From Monarcha castaneiventris obscurior (Eukaryota > Chordata > Aves > Passeriformes > Monarchidae): a stretch of DNA of 64,000 nucleotides. Positions 34,501-47,246 of this stretch are shown here, one piece after another (the stretch's first letter is position 1; each line of letters opens with the position of its first letter). The stretch covers positions 3,719,501 to 3,783,500 of the forward strand of contig JAMPIT010000481.1 in NCBI GenBank assembly GCA_026261815.1. The letters run 5' to 3'. The notes under the pieces are model-generated. The model saw only the letters and a program-made list of their open reading frames with translations. It had not been told where the DNA came from and ran no database searches. The position numbers were made by a program, and so were the translations under genes.

Positions 34501-37500
34501 TTTACAACAGTCAAAGTTAATATAAAGTTCATGTTGTTACTTTTTCCTCATGTACCCATATGAAAACTGGAGAAAATTATCATTTGACAGGCTTGTTTTT
34601 CATGATTCACATCTCTAATGTGATCCCTAAGCATGAGAGTGGTTAATCAAAACACTAAATAAAATCTGCTTTACGTGGCATTAAACACAGTTGGAAATCA
34701 ATTTTTTTTTCTGATTAATTAATTCCCATAAACTCTGATAGATTCAGAAAATGTGGTGTTTTTTCTGTTGATCCACCTGGACATCTCAACCCAAAATTCT
34801 CTGAGGCAGCAAATTTTAGTCAGAAACAGTTAATATTTTGTTCCTAGAAATTTTCAGTAAAAACAGTCTTCAAATGTGCATTTTTGAGAAAAGGTGTGAC
34901 AAAAGGATTGCTGTTCCTTCATGCCATCACATTACAGTTACCATATTTAATCCTGAACAGTAGAGCTACCACACTCTGCATGATGCCTACGTGCATACAA
35001 ATATGAAAAATAAAATCAGATTCATGGAAATACGGGCACGTGCTCATGGACCTCGGCCACGCTGCTGTGAAAACAGCAGCCTCACAAAAGGCAGGGTCAA
35101 GTCTCAGCTGCTCTTACTCAGAATTGTCCTTTAACAGGAGCATTTTCTCTACCCCCAGCACAGCAAGGCAGTCAAGAGACAATTAGGCTCTGCAGTTTAT
35201 GAGCTCCCTTGATGGCCAAAGTGCTCTTCCATACATACCAAATATAGTAAACAGTAAATGCTCGGCTTTTTGTTCTTGCCTCAAGGCTTAGAAACAACTT
35301 GCAAATCCTCTCAATTCACTTTGCGTCCCCATTCCTTCCATTAGACTTGTTAACAGTGTCTTTCACAAAGATTCTTTTGTTTTACTGAAAATCTCTTAAA
35401 GATTTCTTTGACATTTCTCTTTCTCTCAGTATCCTGTCACAGGGTGCTGGACCTTCATCCTGGGACTTACCCAAATCCTTCCTTTTTCCAAGACGCACTG
35501 AAACCTTCCATCCCACTCTTTTACAAAGGAGGAGTGTAGTCACTGTCCCTAATCAAACCCCAAAACCTTAAAGCTATGAACTGCTAAAGTCTTCCCAGAA
35601 ATGGCAGAGTGCCCTCAGACCCCCATCACATCACGGAATTTTTAAGATGTTCTGAATATTGTGACTTTTCTCCATGATTTAGCCTTTATTCAATATGTAC
35701 TTCCTGTCTTAATGGATGTTCTTATCTTTTCTCTGTCCTCTATTTCTTCTTATCTGTTCCCAAATAAAGCAGTAGCCTATGCTTTAAGTTATGCTTTAAC
35801 CTTTATTAAATCCAATAATAGAACACAAACCCCAACTTCTTTCAAAAGAAACTGACATTTCTGCTTGCAAATGTAGCCAGTGTAATTCCCAAACCATCCA
35901 AATTAGGGACTTTTGCTGTCTGACTTGTCATCATTTCCCAATTACAGACAGTAAGATGCTCCGTAAACAGGTTTTTTGTTGAAGTGGAAGGTCTCCTGTG
36001 CTGTTCTCCTCATGTATTCAGGACATGGAAATAGGGAGAGGATTAATCAGGAAGTGATTCAAAATCTCCATAGCCCTCATCTGTGTGAGGGCAGACTGCC
36101 TGTGCTGCATGTATCCTGCAGTTACTCAGCTGGAAGAACAGGAGTTTGGTCCTGTGTGGTTTCAGTTTATCATCACAACTTCCATTTCTGTAGGCATTAA
36201 ACAACTGAAACATTTTCCCTGCTAATGATAAACACATTATTCATAAAGATGATTTTTGCCTCCAAAACAAATGTGAGGATCTTTCTGCAATGTAAAACTC
36301 TTCTTTGGATTTTTTATTTTCATAAGCTCAACAGATAGCAACTTATCCCAAGGAAATAGGTTAAATTTTTGTATGGAACTCTAAATAGTCTATTTTATAG
36401 CTCCTTGATTTACATAAACAAACAAACAAACATACAAACTGCTTCCTTCTGCTCTTTCCCCGACAATCCAAATATTTAGTACTCTTTATAGGATGCTAAC
36501 TGTGGAAATCCATGCTTTTAAATTATGCTTTTTGGGTGCCTCGAACAACAAAAACAACAGATTCTCTCTTGCGGTCAGACCACCAGAGCGGAGTAAAGTG
36601 CAGTAACTCTGAGAGTTTCTGCCCCATGTTCTGCTCTGCTTGTCCTTTTGAAAGGGGGCTCAATGAAGAGCCTTGTTGAGACCTCCGCTGGTGCCACTGT
36701 TTATAGAGGGGGTCATTAGGAACAGTTTAGTCAGAACAAAAGGGGTTTTGTTTCTATTGTCCCGCTTGCAGTTTGACGATGTCTTAACTGAAAAATTATC
36801 TTAATAGTCTAACAGTATATATTCGCCTATGGGGCTCAGACAACTGCAGAAAGGGCTTTGGATGAATGCTGAAAAGATGCACTTGACAAAGCCAACTCAG
36901 TGCACGCTGAGCACCATTTAGGAAGCGCATTTTTTCTGACTGAAAACTTAGAAGTGCCAGTCTCGGAAAGATAAACCCTTACAGCATTGCACTTCCAGCT
37001 AAAGCACCCTCCACAAAAGGGGCACCAAACCCTCCACACTCAGCCACGGGGAGCCTGGGGAGGCTCCTGGGTGGGTGTAAACACGCACACCTCCATCTGC
37101 TCACACCCTGCTGCACCAACACACACCAGCAGAGGAAACAGGCCCTTCAGATTATTTTAAAATCCTCCTGATAAATGATTTTGTGCTGCTAAAGGTCTGG
37201 GAGATTGCTTCACGCAGCAGCCACTTGTAATGTGGCAAACCTCCTCCCTCAGCTGGACTGGGAGCTGGAACCTCTCCCCAGCCCTGGAGAACTGGGGCCA
37301 AGCTGTGCTGCCCTGCTCTACTTGGGAGGGGATTTTTTGTGGCCAGGGCTTTAGAAAGTCAAATGAATCTCCAGCTTCCATCTTGCTTCAGACTGGTTCA
37401 GAAACACTGCTATAAATCACTGCAGATATAAAGAAAAGTTATTTTAGAGGCACAACCAGAGACAAAAAAATGCACATTGTGTCTCTGCAGCCCCATGCAG

Positions 37501-38972
37501 CTTGGAATTGGCAGCTCAAAACTTCCAATTGGAGTGGCTCTAATGTGCATTCAAAATAGACTGTGAGAATAATTGTTCCTATGGAAATGAAATATAAATA
37601 AAAGTAGGAGCTGAGACCATATAAGATAATGTTGGACCAAATTCTGTTTCCTGCTTATTTAAATGCACAAGATAAGCCTCAACAGGAGAGAAGCTGCGGG
37701 GTGCAGCTGTTGTATATAATCCTGCTTCCTACAGACCTGTAAAACCAGCAGTCTCCAAAGATCTCTCTGCTCCAGCAACACGAGTTTTATGATTCAGGGG
37801 CATGGTACATATGGTTTAGCATACACACCCCAATTTTCCGTGCAACCTCCCCTGTTAGGATTACTAATACTTGTGGCATGAGTAGTTTGTACAGCAGCTG
37901 TGCAAGGGTTATGCAAGCATTTATGTACACATTGGAATAAAGGCACAAAATAATGGTTCTTTTGAGGTATTACTCTGCACCTGCCTGGAGAGAAAAAGTA
38001 AAGCCATCCAAATTCATCCCATTGCATTCACAGGTCAGGATCAGTTATTTTGTTCCCTTTGAAGAAAATGAATATGTTGTATATGCTTTTTGTTCGGCAT
38101 AAAAATAGCAAACATCTCTGCCTTTAGTGAATGCAAACAGCAGCAAACTGAAAAAGACAATAATACATGTTAATAAGAAGAATCCTGAATGTCTGTAGGA
38201 GCAAAGATCATCATTTATTGTAAGAAAATGTCACAACTAAGCAGATTTTCAGATGCACATTTCCAAGGTGCTGCAGCACGACTCAAATGCGCTCCCAACA
38301 GTGACGTTGGAGCTCGTGCCCAGCATAGCTTTTTACAAATATAAGCCCGAGATCTCAGACGTTCAGATTACAAAGTCACCAATGAAGGAAACACCTGGAC
38401 TTGAGCCAAAAGTGTCAACCAAATCAAATGTGCACAAAATAATTTAATAGTACAAAATTAAATTCAGTTTTCTTTGGGCTGCTTTGGCAATATTTGAGTC
38501 TACATTAAGCAATACTCCTCTGCTGTATCTGTGCTGCAGAAATACATTAGTTACATGAAGTTTAAAGACATGACTGAAGCATACTGGTGTACATAAGCAC
38601 ATTTACAAATGCTCATAGCAATATACAAACATATATCAAAAATACAGCACAGGCCGATATTCAAATTGCATATAAATGTATGATAAATGTAGCACTGCAA
38701 AAGTTTCAGTGACATGAACTCATTCCTAATGTTCTCTGAAGTCAATAGCAATAAAAGGATCCCTGTGGAGACCCAGTTTTATGAAGTGAAGGGCTGAACT
38801 GTGAAGGACTGGACTCTGTCCACCTTCCCCAGTTGATGAACATTACATTCAGCGCCACAGTCCCATTTCATAAATCCTAAAATTCTCTTTCAGCTTTCAC
38901 TGACATCCCCAGAAGTAATAATGCCTCATTCACACCCCAAAACACAGATTTCATTTCTGACTCTCCTCTGAT

Positions 38973-39039
38973 CATTGAGAATCAATACTTAATTTTCTAT
39001 ATTAATTTTCTTAAGCATTGAGAATCAATACTTAATTTT
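38973..39039. repeat. Two exact 24-bp direct copies, 43 bp apart
   Basis: CATTGAGAATCAATACTTAA followed by TTTT occurs at 38973-38996 and again at 39016-39039. This is a recent local duplication. Confidence 0.9.
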
Positions 39040-40661
39040 TATAACACGAGCAGTATTGTCCAACACAGCCCAGCTCAACCCAGATCTGTTCAAATTCCTG
39101 GATTAGAGCTAATACAATGGCTTTATCCATAATGTGATTAACTTCTTGTTGGTGAATATGTTCTCAGTAATAATGCTGGAGAGGTGAATAGAAGCTTTTG
39201 ATAAGAATGACCCAATATAGCGTAAAAAAATACGTGAGCTATTTATCCATTCTAATGCAAATAATAATGCTATTATTTTTGCTGTATAAGTGTTTTCCAT
39301 GTGAAGGGCATGGACAAACAGCTCAAAATTCCCCAAACACATGCTATTTTAGTGGGACTATTTGGAAGGAGAAAAAAGTTTGCTGTAATTTAGGAGTCAC
39401 ACTTTGTTCAAGACAAATGAGAGAAGATGCAAAACAGAATGGGAAAGAGCCATGGTTAAAGTTAAAAAGAGGACATCAAAGCAGGAAGACAAGGAGCTTG
39501 AAACTGAATCAGCAGAAAAGAGGGGAAAAATGCTTTGTGTCTGATTTTTGAAAAGTAATTAAATGTGTTTTTTGAGCAGAACCCACACTTTTTACTTCCT
39601 ATTTAGTAAAACTGAACGCAAATGGCCAAATTCTGCCACTGGCATATGCCTCAGATGGGTACATGAGGATGACAAACAAATTCACCAAGCACAAACCTGC
39701 AAATTTCTGCTCATTTCTTGTTTTTTAATCAGCCCCTTTATTTATATCCTAGGTACATGCTTTCAACTGCATTGACTTCCACACAAACAAAAGAAATGGT
39801 AGTGGTTGGTACTAAACTTGGGTAAGAGTGTGCACACAAAGCTCACAGAGACCAAAACGTTACTCAGTTGGTAATGTGGCTTGTGCAGAACCCCGAAAAC
39901 ACTGGGAGTTGGTTTTTACAGGAATTATCTGAAGCAGCAAGTGCCAACAAACAGGGATTACTTCATCACAAGCATTTAGTTTTCCTTCTCAAGAAGAGGA
40001 GGATACACAAAAGAAGTAGAGAAGAGTAAGAGGAAAAACTGGTTTCTTAATTGATCCAGGAAGGAGGAGGAAAGAGACAGTGACATGAAGGTGCCAATAT
40101 TTCAGCAACCTGTGTGGAACTGATCCTACAGGAAGCAGGATAGGGTTTACAGAGCAGGCAGGAAAGGAGGGAAGAGAAAGACGTTGTCCATGAGAAAAGG
40201 TACAAACTGGATTGCCTTTCTGTCTGAAAGGTATTTGAAATTCAAGCTCAGATCTGAGGGCTGAAGCACTGCCGTTGGAGCTGCATCATCCTTTAATGAA
40301 TCCAGCAGAATAAATGCTGCCCTTTGTTGTGTCCCAAAGCAAGACGAAGGCAAGAGCTGAGGACTTCACATCAAAAAGTTATTCTTTAACAAATTCACTT
40401 TCTCATCCCACGCTGCTGGAGTGGTTTTGTTATGCTGTTTTAAGTACCCCCATTGCAAACTATCATCATTTATTAAAAGCTGTACTGGTACAGCAGGATC
40501 ATAGAAAATACTGTATAAAAGGGAAAACTTTCCCAACCGTTCCTATAAAAGCACAGGATAGAGTTGCAACATTGCCCTTATTTTAAGAGTATCCTGCATT
40601 AAATCAGAATACAGTTAAATGTGGCCTAATCCAGATCACTTAAACAGACAAAACAAGAAGG

Positions 40662-40727
40662 AAATAGATCCAAACATCACTTTTTCAAGAAATTAAATAG
40701 ATACAAACATCACTTTTTCAAGAAATT
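40662..40727. repeat. 33-bp tandem duplication
   Basis: Two adjacent copies share CAAACATCACTTTTTCAAGA and begin with AAATAGAT; only one base differs (C versus A). Confidence 0.95.
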
Positions 40728-42823
40728 TGTCAAATCAAGGGTCTCAAGGTTTACTTTTTGTCCTCTGCTCTTTCTCCAATGACACCTATAGCTCCAAGAG
40801 CAGTTACCTCGGGTGTTAATGAGTGAGCAGAGAAACCTCCCACACTTTTCTTTCTCTCACTCTTGCCATTCCAGAACACATCACTGACCCGAAGTTCAGA
40901 CAGTTTTTAAATGGGAGCTTCAAGCAATTCAAGTACAAATAATTTAGGCAGCAGAGACACCTGCTCTCCAGTCCACCGTTCCATCCTTGCAGATTTTTAA
41001 TCTCATATCCATGCCAAAGGCAAGGCTGCTTGTCCTACTGCTGCTTGAGGAAAGGGCAACGCTCACAACTGTGGAAAAACAGTCTACAAGGAACAAAAAG
41101 GAAGAGAAATAAAGTTGTCTGCAGCTGAAAGGGAGAGCAGAGAGATCCCAAATCATCTGTCTGCCCTTCCTACAGCAGCCCAACCCAGACACCCTCTCCT
41201 TGCCCCCAGCTGTGCATTCCTGTGGCCTCCCTCGTTCCACCACAACATGGAGTCAGGCACAGCAAGGAGCTGATCCAGCAGAAAATTATTTCAGCAAAAA
41301 CAAATACACAAATGGTTAAAAAAAATCTTTTAAAACCAGAATCAGCTTCCTGGCCTGTGTGTAAGTGTTGGTACCAGCATTGGAGAGGGGTGGGGCTGTG
41401 CAGCTGAAGGTCCAGACTGGGGTGGGATGAGAAAACAAATATCTTTCTCAGGGGGAGCCTGGCTTTAAATCAGCTTAAATTGATCTAGAAACCACACCCT
41501 TGGCAAGAAAGAAATTTAGGCAAATACATGCCTGGTGAAGAGCAGGTTAGTGCTGCTCCTCAGGAAGTACAAAAGATGCTGGAGAGTTTGATCTTAACTG
41601 GGCAGCCAAAATTCAACTGCTCTGGTGTTTTCATCAGTGGGGAGCACTGGGAAGGCAGCAACTGGGGCGATTTTTGAGCAGCCCCATTAGCACCAGTGAG
41701 TGTACCAAGTGCTCTCATGTTACCTGAGGTGGCTGTGGCTTCACAACCTCTCTGTCCCCTCCATCCTCCCAGAGCTTGAGCCATTCCTAAACGTGTGTTA
41801 GGTCTGAGGTAAGGGTTTAATGCTGGTTCCACCACTATTTCAATAGTGCTGTGAGTCATTTCGATGTGATGCCTCAGTTTCCCTGTTATTAAGAGGTGCA
41901 CATGCATGCAGACAAACACATCAAATCATTCATCATGTTTCCCATGCAGCTTTTTGACTGGCTACCTGCTATTCACACCAGGAATTTAAACATAAAGAAC
42001 TAAAAGAAGTGCTGAATATTAGTTTGCAAAAGAGTTGCAGGATCTGGTGCTGGGTACCACCGGATATTGCTCGTCTGAAAATATTAGATGAACAATCTAT
42101 CAAAAAACACCCCCAAAACCGCTGACCTCCTTTATCCTCCACCCCTCTTCTTCCTCCTTTGCCCAAGGAAGGAATCTTAATGTCAGCATAAAATTCATGT
42201 ACATATGTATGATTTCTGAAGTTACCTCAGGCTGGATTCAGTGACCCAAATGGACCATCCTTGCTTCCCCGTCTTTCCAAGTAAGGTTTGGGAAGCATTA
42301 GTTTACATTTGTTACCTGCGATTATTATTATTACTAATTACTGTTGTAGCAGACATCTACATGGGCTAATTGGGACTGGGGCTCTATTACTGTAGATGTT
42401 GCACCCACCGAGTTAAAAAAGTCACTGCTTTAAGAAGTTGACAATCCGTTTCAAGGCAGCATCACACAGAGGCACAAAGCAGCGAGCAGAAGGAAAGGGG
42501 AAAGCAAGGGAGCAGGGTAATGGAATGGCATAAACTGCCCGTGTGCACAGGTTGATAGTTTCATTTCAAGTAAATGCTCCCGGTTTTGCCATTCTAAGAC
42601 AATATCTCCCCTTTCGGATTTCTAACGCTTCTCCATTAACTCTCCCCACTGCCGGCTGGAAAAAGTGACCCGGGGCTCTGTGCACAGAGACATACATACA
42701 TGTCTATGGACGTGAATATATAATCATCACCTTTTAAATTATTTAATGGTGTTGGTTTTGTCACGGACAGGCTCTTCTGATCTGTACTTCTTAAAAAGGA
42801 AAAAAAAAAGAAGAGTAGGCAGG

Positions 42824-42878
42824 GAAAAAAAGTGTGTAAAAAAAGTGTGTGAAAAAAGTGTGCAAGAAAAGTGTGTAC
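42824..42878. repeat. GTGTG/poly-A tandem repeat upstream of BMP7
   Basis: Four imperfect copies of a 13-15 bp unit (AAAAAAAGTGTGT) end in GTGTGTACGCGTG. It lies about 140 bases before the BMP7 CpG island. Confidence 0.85.
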
Positions 42879-43205
42879 GCGTGCTTGTGCAGGCAGCCGA
42901 TGCACTCGCATCTATAAAGTCTGTGGGAGTCTGGGCCCCTTCCTTATGCATAAACCGCCCTCCCTCCTGGGGTGTCTTCTCCTTAATGACGTTCACGGTA
43001 ATTTAGGCGCTCGGGACCGGCTCAGCCTCTCGCCGAGCCCGCAGCCTCCACAAACATCCTGAAAAGCAACCTGAGCAGACGTCCCTCCTCGAGGCAGTTC
43101 CAGGGATTTTCTCTCCCGGGCGCTTTGGAACCGGGCGAGCGAGAGAGAGCGCTTGGGTTTTGCCGCCTGCTCCTCCCACCAGAGACACCCTCCCGCCGCT
43201 CCCCG

Positions 43206-43233
43206 CCGAGCCGAGCCGAGCCGAGCCGAGCCG
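43206..43233. repeat. CCGAG pentanucleotide repeat in BMP7 leader
   Basis: Five tandem copies of CCGAG lie in the GC-rich region before the BMP7 start. Such a tract is length-variable in principle. Confidence 0.9.
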
Positions 43234-43292
43234 CGCCGCTCACACGGCTCCGCCGCGGCGTGCGGGACGCGGGCACAGCGCTCCGCTCCCGC

Positions 43293-43316
43293 TGCCGCCG
43301 CCGCCGCCGCCGCCGG
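43293..43316. repeat. First CCG trinucleotide repeat in BMP7 leader
   Basis: About seven uninterrupted CCG units lie upstream of the BMP7 start codon. A second CCG run is at 43382-43408. Confidence 0.9.
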
Positions 43317-43357
43317 GGGAAGCTCCTCGGTCCGCCGCTGCCGCCGCCGCCCCGTCC

Positions 43358-43375
43358 ATGGGCCGGTGCCGCTGA
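43358..43375 (+). CDS. Upstream ORF 1 in BMP7 leader (5 codons)
   Basis: ATG to TGA encodes MGRCR. It would lie in the 5' leader if transcription starts upstream. Upstream ORFs of this size usually reduce initiation at the main start; translation here is inferred. Confidence 0.4.
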   Translation: MGRCR

Positions 43376-43381
43376 GGCAGC

Positions 43382-43408
43382 CCCCGCCGCCGCCGCCGCC
43401 GCCGCCTC
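43382..43408. repeat. Second CCG trinucleotide repeat in BMP7 leader
   Basis: About eight CCG units sit between the two short upstream ORFs, within the probable 5' leader. Confidence 0.9.
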
Positions 43409-43413
43409 GGGCC

Positions 43414-43446
43414 ATGAGCGGGCTGCGGCGCCTCCGCGGGGGCTGA
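43414..43446 (+). CDS. Upstream ORF 2 in BMP7 leader (10 codons)
   Basis: ATG in good context (GCCATGA) to TGA encodes [10 protein letters not shown]. It ends 36 bases before the in-frame upstream ATG at 43482 and 117 bases before the probable main start. Confidence 0.45.
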   Translation: MSGLRRLRGG

Positions 43447-43562
43447 GCGCGGGGCCGCGCCGTCCGTCCGGCCCCCCGCGCATGCCGGTGCCGGTGGCGG
43501 TCCCGCGGCGGGGCAGCCCCGCGCCCCCCGCGCCGCCCCGCAGCCGCCGCCGCCGCGCCGCG

Positions 43563-43995
43563 ATGCCGGTGGCGGGGCGCGGGCAGCCCGCCTCCTGGCT
43601 GCTGGTGCTGGGCGCCGCCGCGCCCGCCCTCTGGCTGCGCTGCGTGCTCGCCGACTTCACGGTGGACAACGAGGTGCACTCCAGCTTCATCCACCGGCGG
43701 CTGCGCGGCCCCGAGCGCCGCGAGATGCAGCGGGAGATCCTCTCCATCCTCGGCCTGCCGCACCGCCCGCGGCCGCACCTCCACGGCAAGCACAACTCGG
43801 CCCCCATGTTCATGCTGGACCTCTACAATGCCATGTCCGTGGAGGAGGGGGCGGCGGGGGCCGCCGCCGAGGACGGCGAGGGCTTCTCTTACCCCTACAA
43901 GCCCATCTTCAGCACCCAGGGGCCGCCCCTGGCCAGCCTGCAGGACAGCAACTTCCTCACCGAGGCTGACATGGTCATGAGCTTCGTCAACTTGG
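43563..43995 (+). CDS. BMP7: BMP7 first coding exon (signal peptide and start of prodomain)
   Basis: BMP7 is a secreted TGF-beta-family ligand acting in kidney, eye, limb and skeletal development. The exon encodes 144 residues plus one base. Start [12 protein letters not shown] leads a hydrophobic signal peptide ([13 protein letters not shown]) with cleavage expected after VLA. The conserved prodomain follows: [82 protein letters not shown]. The exon ends at G/GTGAGT, the same position as human (before VEHDKEF). An acidic/alanine insert, [15 protein letters not shown], replaces a shorter glycine-rich stretch in human. The remaining six exons, including the mature cystine-knot domain, are beyond the right edge. 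The start is chosen because it places the signal peptide at the N-terminus as in mammals. Confidence 0.95.
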
Positions 43996-46900
43996 GTGAG
44001 TGCCGGTCTCGGCGGGACTGGGTCCGGGACAAACAGTGCCGGGGGGAGGCTGGAGCGGGACCCTGGCCACCGACGGGGGAGCGGGGGCTGGTGGCGCAGG
44101 TGGCCCCGGCTGGGAGCTGTTTCCCCGCGGGTCTGGTGGGTGACAGCCCGCCTGGGCAGCGAAGGGCAGGTAGCGGCCCTTGGAAGGGTGGCTGCTTTGC
44201 CAGGCGGTAACTGAGTGGCAGCGACGGGGAGAGCGCTCGGAATTCCCATCCCAGCGTTTGGACAGCCACGAGCTCTCCCCGCGCTCCACGCACGCCGACA
44301 CACTGAAGCCTTTATCGTCTTCTCCCTTTGATAGTTGCTGCACTTCAGAAATTGGATTTGCAGGTAGGAGCTAACTAAACAGGACGATTAGCAGGTCTGC
44401 CCCACATCCCACACTGCCAAGGAAGACGCGAAACCCAGGCAGGACCACGGCACGGGTCCCGCACAGCTCCCGGTGCCAGGCTGGTGCCCGTGCGGGATGC
44501 GGAGCCGCCAGGGCTGGGCGGAGGGATGGTCGGGATGGATCCCCGCGGCATCCCAGCGCTGAGCTGCTCGCACATGTTTCCCTAATGGCTCGGGAGGGAT
44601 TCCACAGTAAATCCTTATTTACTCCTGCAGCTTTTCCTGTTGACCCCGGTTTATGCCGCTAACTCGCCTCTTTTCGCAAGCGCATGTGGATGGGTTTATG
44701 CAAACGATACGAGAGTTGGCACGCTTTGTATGCGCCTCACTAGGCCTCTCTAATTGGATGCCACGGCCCAATCTGATTTCTATTTGCTCGCTGTAGATTG
44801 CACACCCGTGTGGACTGACTTGGCCGGATTTGAGTAAAACATTGTCAGGGTGCGCATTCTATTTTAAATATATAATTAGAGACCTGGCTCGCTCTATCCG
44901 TTTTTAGACCTCATCATGTGTGACTCCTAAACCACACACGTACAGATCGGGTGCCTGCAAGTTCAAGGCAGAACCTGAATTGTGTTTCCAAAACAAAATC
45001 AGATTCTGTCCCAAACAAAGGGAAATGCAAAGTGCAAGAGGAGCACACCTCTGGCAAGTAACCTGCCAGGAATTACAGACCCCCATCTCCAATAAATCCA
45101 TTAACACCTTTATGGATGTCACTGTTCTGGACGCTTCCACCGTCCGGAACTTCAGAGGCAACAATGATTAAATCACCACCCAAACCATCACCTCTCTAAT
45201 CCCAGCGCTTTAAGAAACTTGAAAAGATCAGCAGCTGCAAAGGCTCTGTGACACACGTTAATAATTATTAGACACAGTAGCCATCCCGGCGCAATTCTTG
45301 CATGATAAGGAGCCACGGGACGCTGTGGGAGAGCTCTAGTTTGCATGAGCTGCGCCTCCTTATTAACTGCCATAAGCTTCACAGTGGGAAGCTGGGAATT
45401 ACATCTGGCCCGGGGGCTGTGCTCTGTGAGGGCTGGTGCTTTCCATTTGGAATTACAGTGTTTGTCTAGTCACTGCTGGATACTTAAGCCGATGAGCAAT
45501 GATACATTTAAAATCAAATATTTGAGCAGTCAAAAGTACCAATGGCAGTCAAATATTTGACTTTAAAGATAAAGGTGACATTGCTAACACTGTTCTCCGT
45601 GGTTCTCGGGTCCTACACTGCTCGCAGCCGAGTGCAAGGGGAGTCCTGAACAGAAGACAAAAGATGTTGAAATAGCAATAGCGAAATTCACGCTTCGCTT
45701 TCCATTTCAGTAGAGAGGAGAGAACCTTATGAAACATGTAAGTACATAATGGGAGGCAGTTTAGCTCTGCTCCTCAGGGGCAGTAATTTACTGAATCATC
45801 AGTGAAACTGCAGCGCTCCTGTCCCGCATTTCCGATGTAAGGAAGAGTCTCCTTGTCAGCTCGTGTAAGAGTTATAAGAAAGAATTTATGTTCAGGCCAT
45901 TGACTATTTTGAATACAAAGGAGTGGAATCCATGCAGAAATGCGAAATAAAAGTTACATTTTGGGTATGTCTGTGTCTGCATGAGGACTTTGTATGGAGC
46001 AGGTTTGCCATGACCCCGATAATCAACATCCCAATGCACTTTGATGGCTGCAGTGGATTCATTCATTCATTTCAACCTGCCAGGGTTTGTAATCAGCTTA
46101 GAAATCCAAGAGTGTTCTTTAGGCAAAATCCTAAATTATCATTTTATTTAATTGCTGTCAGCATGGTCAGGGAGTAGTAAGAGCACAAGCAAAACCCAAT
46201 AGTTTTAAGGACAGGTGGAATTACTATGAGCAAGGCACATTTTGTGGGTTTATCTGTGCTGTTTTGTTCCCTTGTCAACAGTGCATGCCAGGACGAGTTT
46301 AAAAAGGACATAGATCTATAATAGCTTTCTTCATCGCTGTGCACACCTTTCATCCCATTATAGTCATTGCTCTTTCATCTTTATAGGACAAAGGCAGGCT
46401 TGTTTATGGAGGTTTTAATGAATTAGAGCAGCCACTCACTCCGTATATAATCAAACACAACACCTGCTCTGAGACGTGGAGTTTTCTATGACAATCAGGG
46501 AAAATTAGAAGATCTATTGTAGAACTGAATTTTTTTGGAGACTTTCTACAATGATCCCTTTTAAAGCAGAGCTGAATTCCTAAATGCAGACTGTAGTAAA
46601 CTGTGTCCTACTTTTGTAAGAGATACTCCGTGAGCATTGCATTTCACAGGTAGGCTTTTATTACTGTACCACAGCCATCACAATGAGGAAGTGTCACAGC
46701 GTAATAAAGTTTCATTTTAGCATGGAAGAAGTAAAAACAAGTGAAGAAATAATATTTTTAAATTTCAATCAATAAAAAATGTTACTTCCAGGCTTCCAAA
46801 TGCTAATCTTCAAAAGCACTTTTTTTTGCCTTATTCGTATTCTTTATCCATCTAGTTGTACAACTTTAGAGGGAATGATATTTTTTTTTTTTAAATTACA

Positions 46901-47246
46901 TTGCAAGATCTACTGGGCTACATAGTAAAAACCCCACCAACACACCCCACACACATTGCTTTCTGTGGAGATACTGTGTATATTCATTCCAGAGAATTTA
47001 TGCTGGGTATTGCTAGGGAGGAACCAGAGTACAGGTGCTTGGTTTTAGGGAGCTTTGTAGTAAGCAAAGTTTTACTTACTGTAAAATCCTGACAACTAAT
47101 TAGATTTGGATTTATAACCAGTTCATTTACAGGCTACATTTTGTCCTAGCTTACACCTGTGCTAAGATGAATGGGGAATGGATTTGTGTCAAGAATGAAG
47201 TTATATGTAAATTAAAGGAGAATTTAGCTACAGTGGTCTGACTAAG

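Larger units (their letters stand above)
31541..42950. other. BMP7 upstream intergenic region
   Basis: There is no coding gene I can support. Features seen are a C-rich pyrimidine tract at about 31600-31720, short tandem duplications at 38973-39039 and 40662-40727, and unremarkable AT-rich sequence. BMP7 distal regulatory elements are expected somewhere here but cannot be placed from one genome. Confidence 0.6.
42990..44200. promoter_or_regulatory. BMP7: CpG island, BMP7 promoter and first exon
   Basis: Over 1 kb is GC-rich with dense CpG, covering the 5' leader, exon 1 and the start of intron 1 of BMP7. Long overlapping frames on both strands here result from stop-poor composition. No TATA box is evident near the GC-rich leader. 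The transcription start is not resolved but must precede 43563. Confidence 0.9.

Noticed and set aside
43125..43562. Extension of the BMP7 frame to an ATG at 43125
   Set aside because: It would add over 140 residues encoded by leader repeats and place the signal peptide internally; the mammalian start aligns with 43563.
42993..44303. 436- and 263-codon minus-strand frames over BMP7 exon 1
   Set aside because: Antisense shadows of GC-rich BMP7 coding and leader sequence; the conserved protein is on the plus strand.
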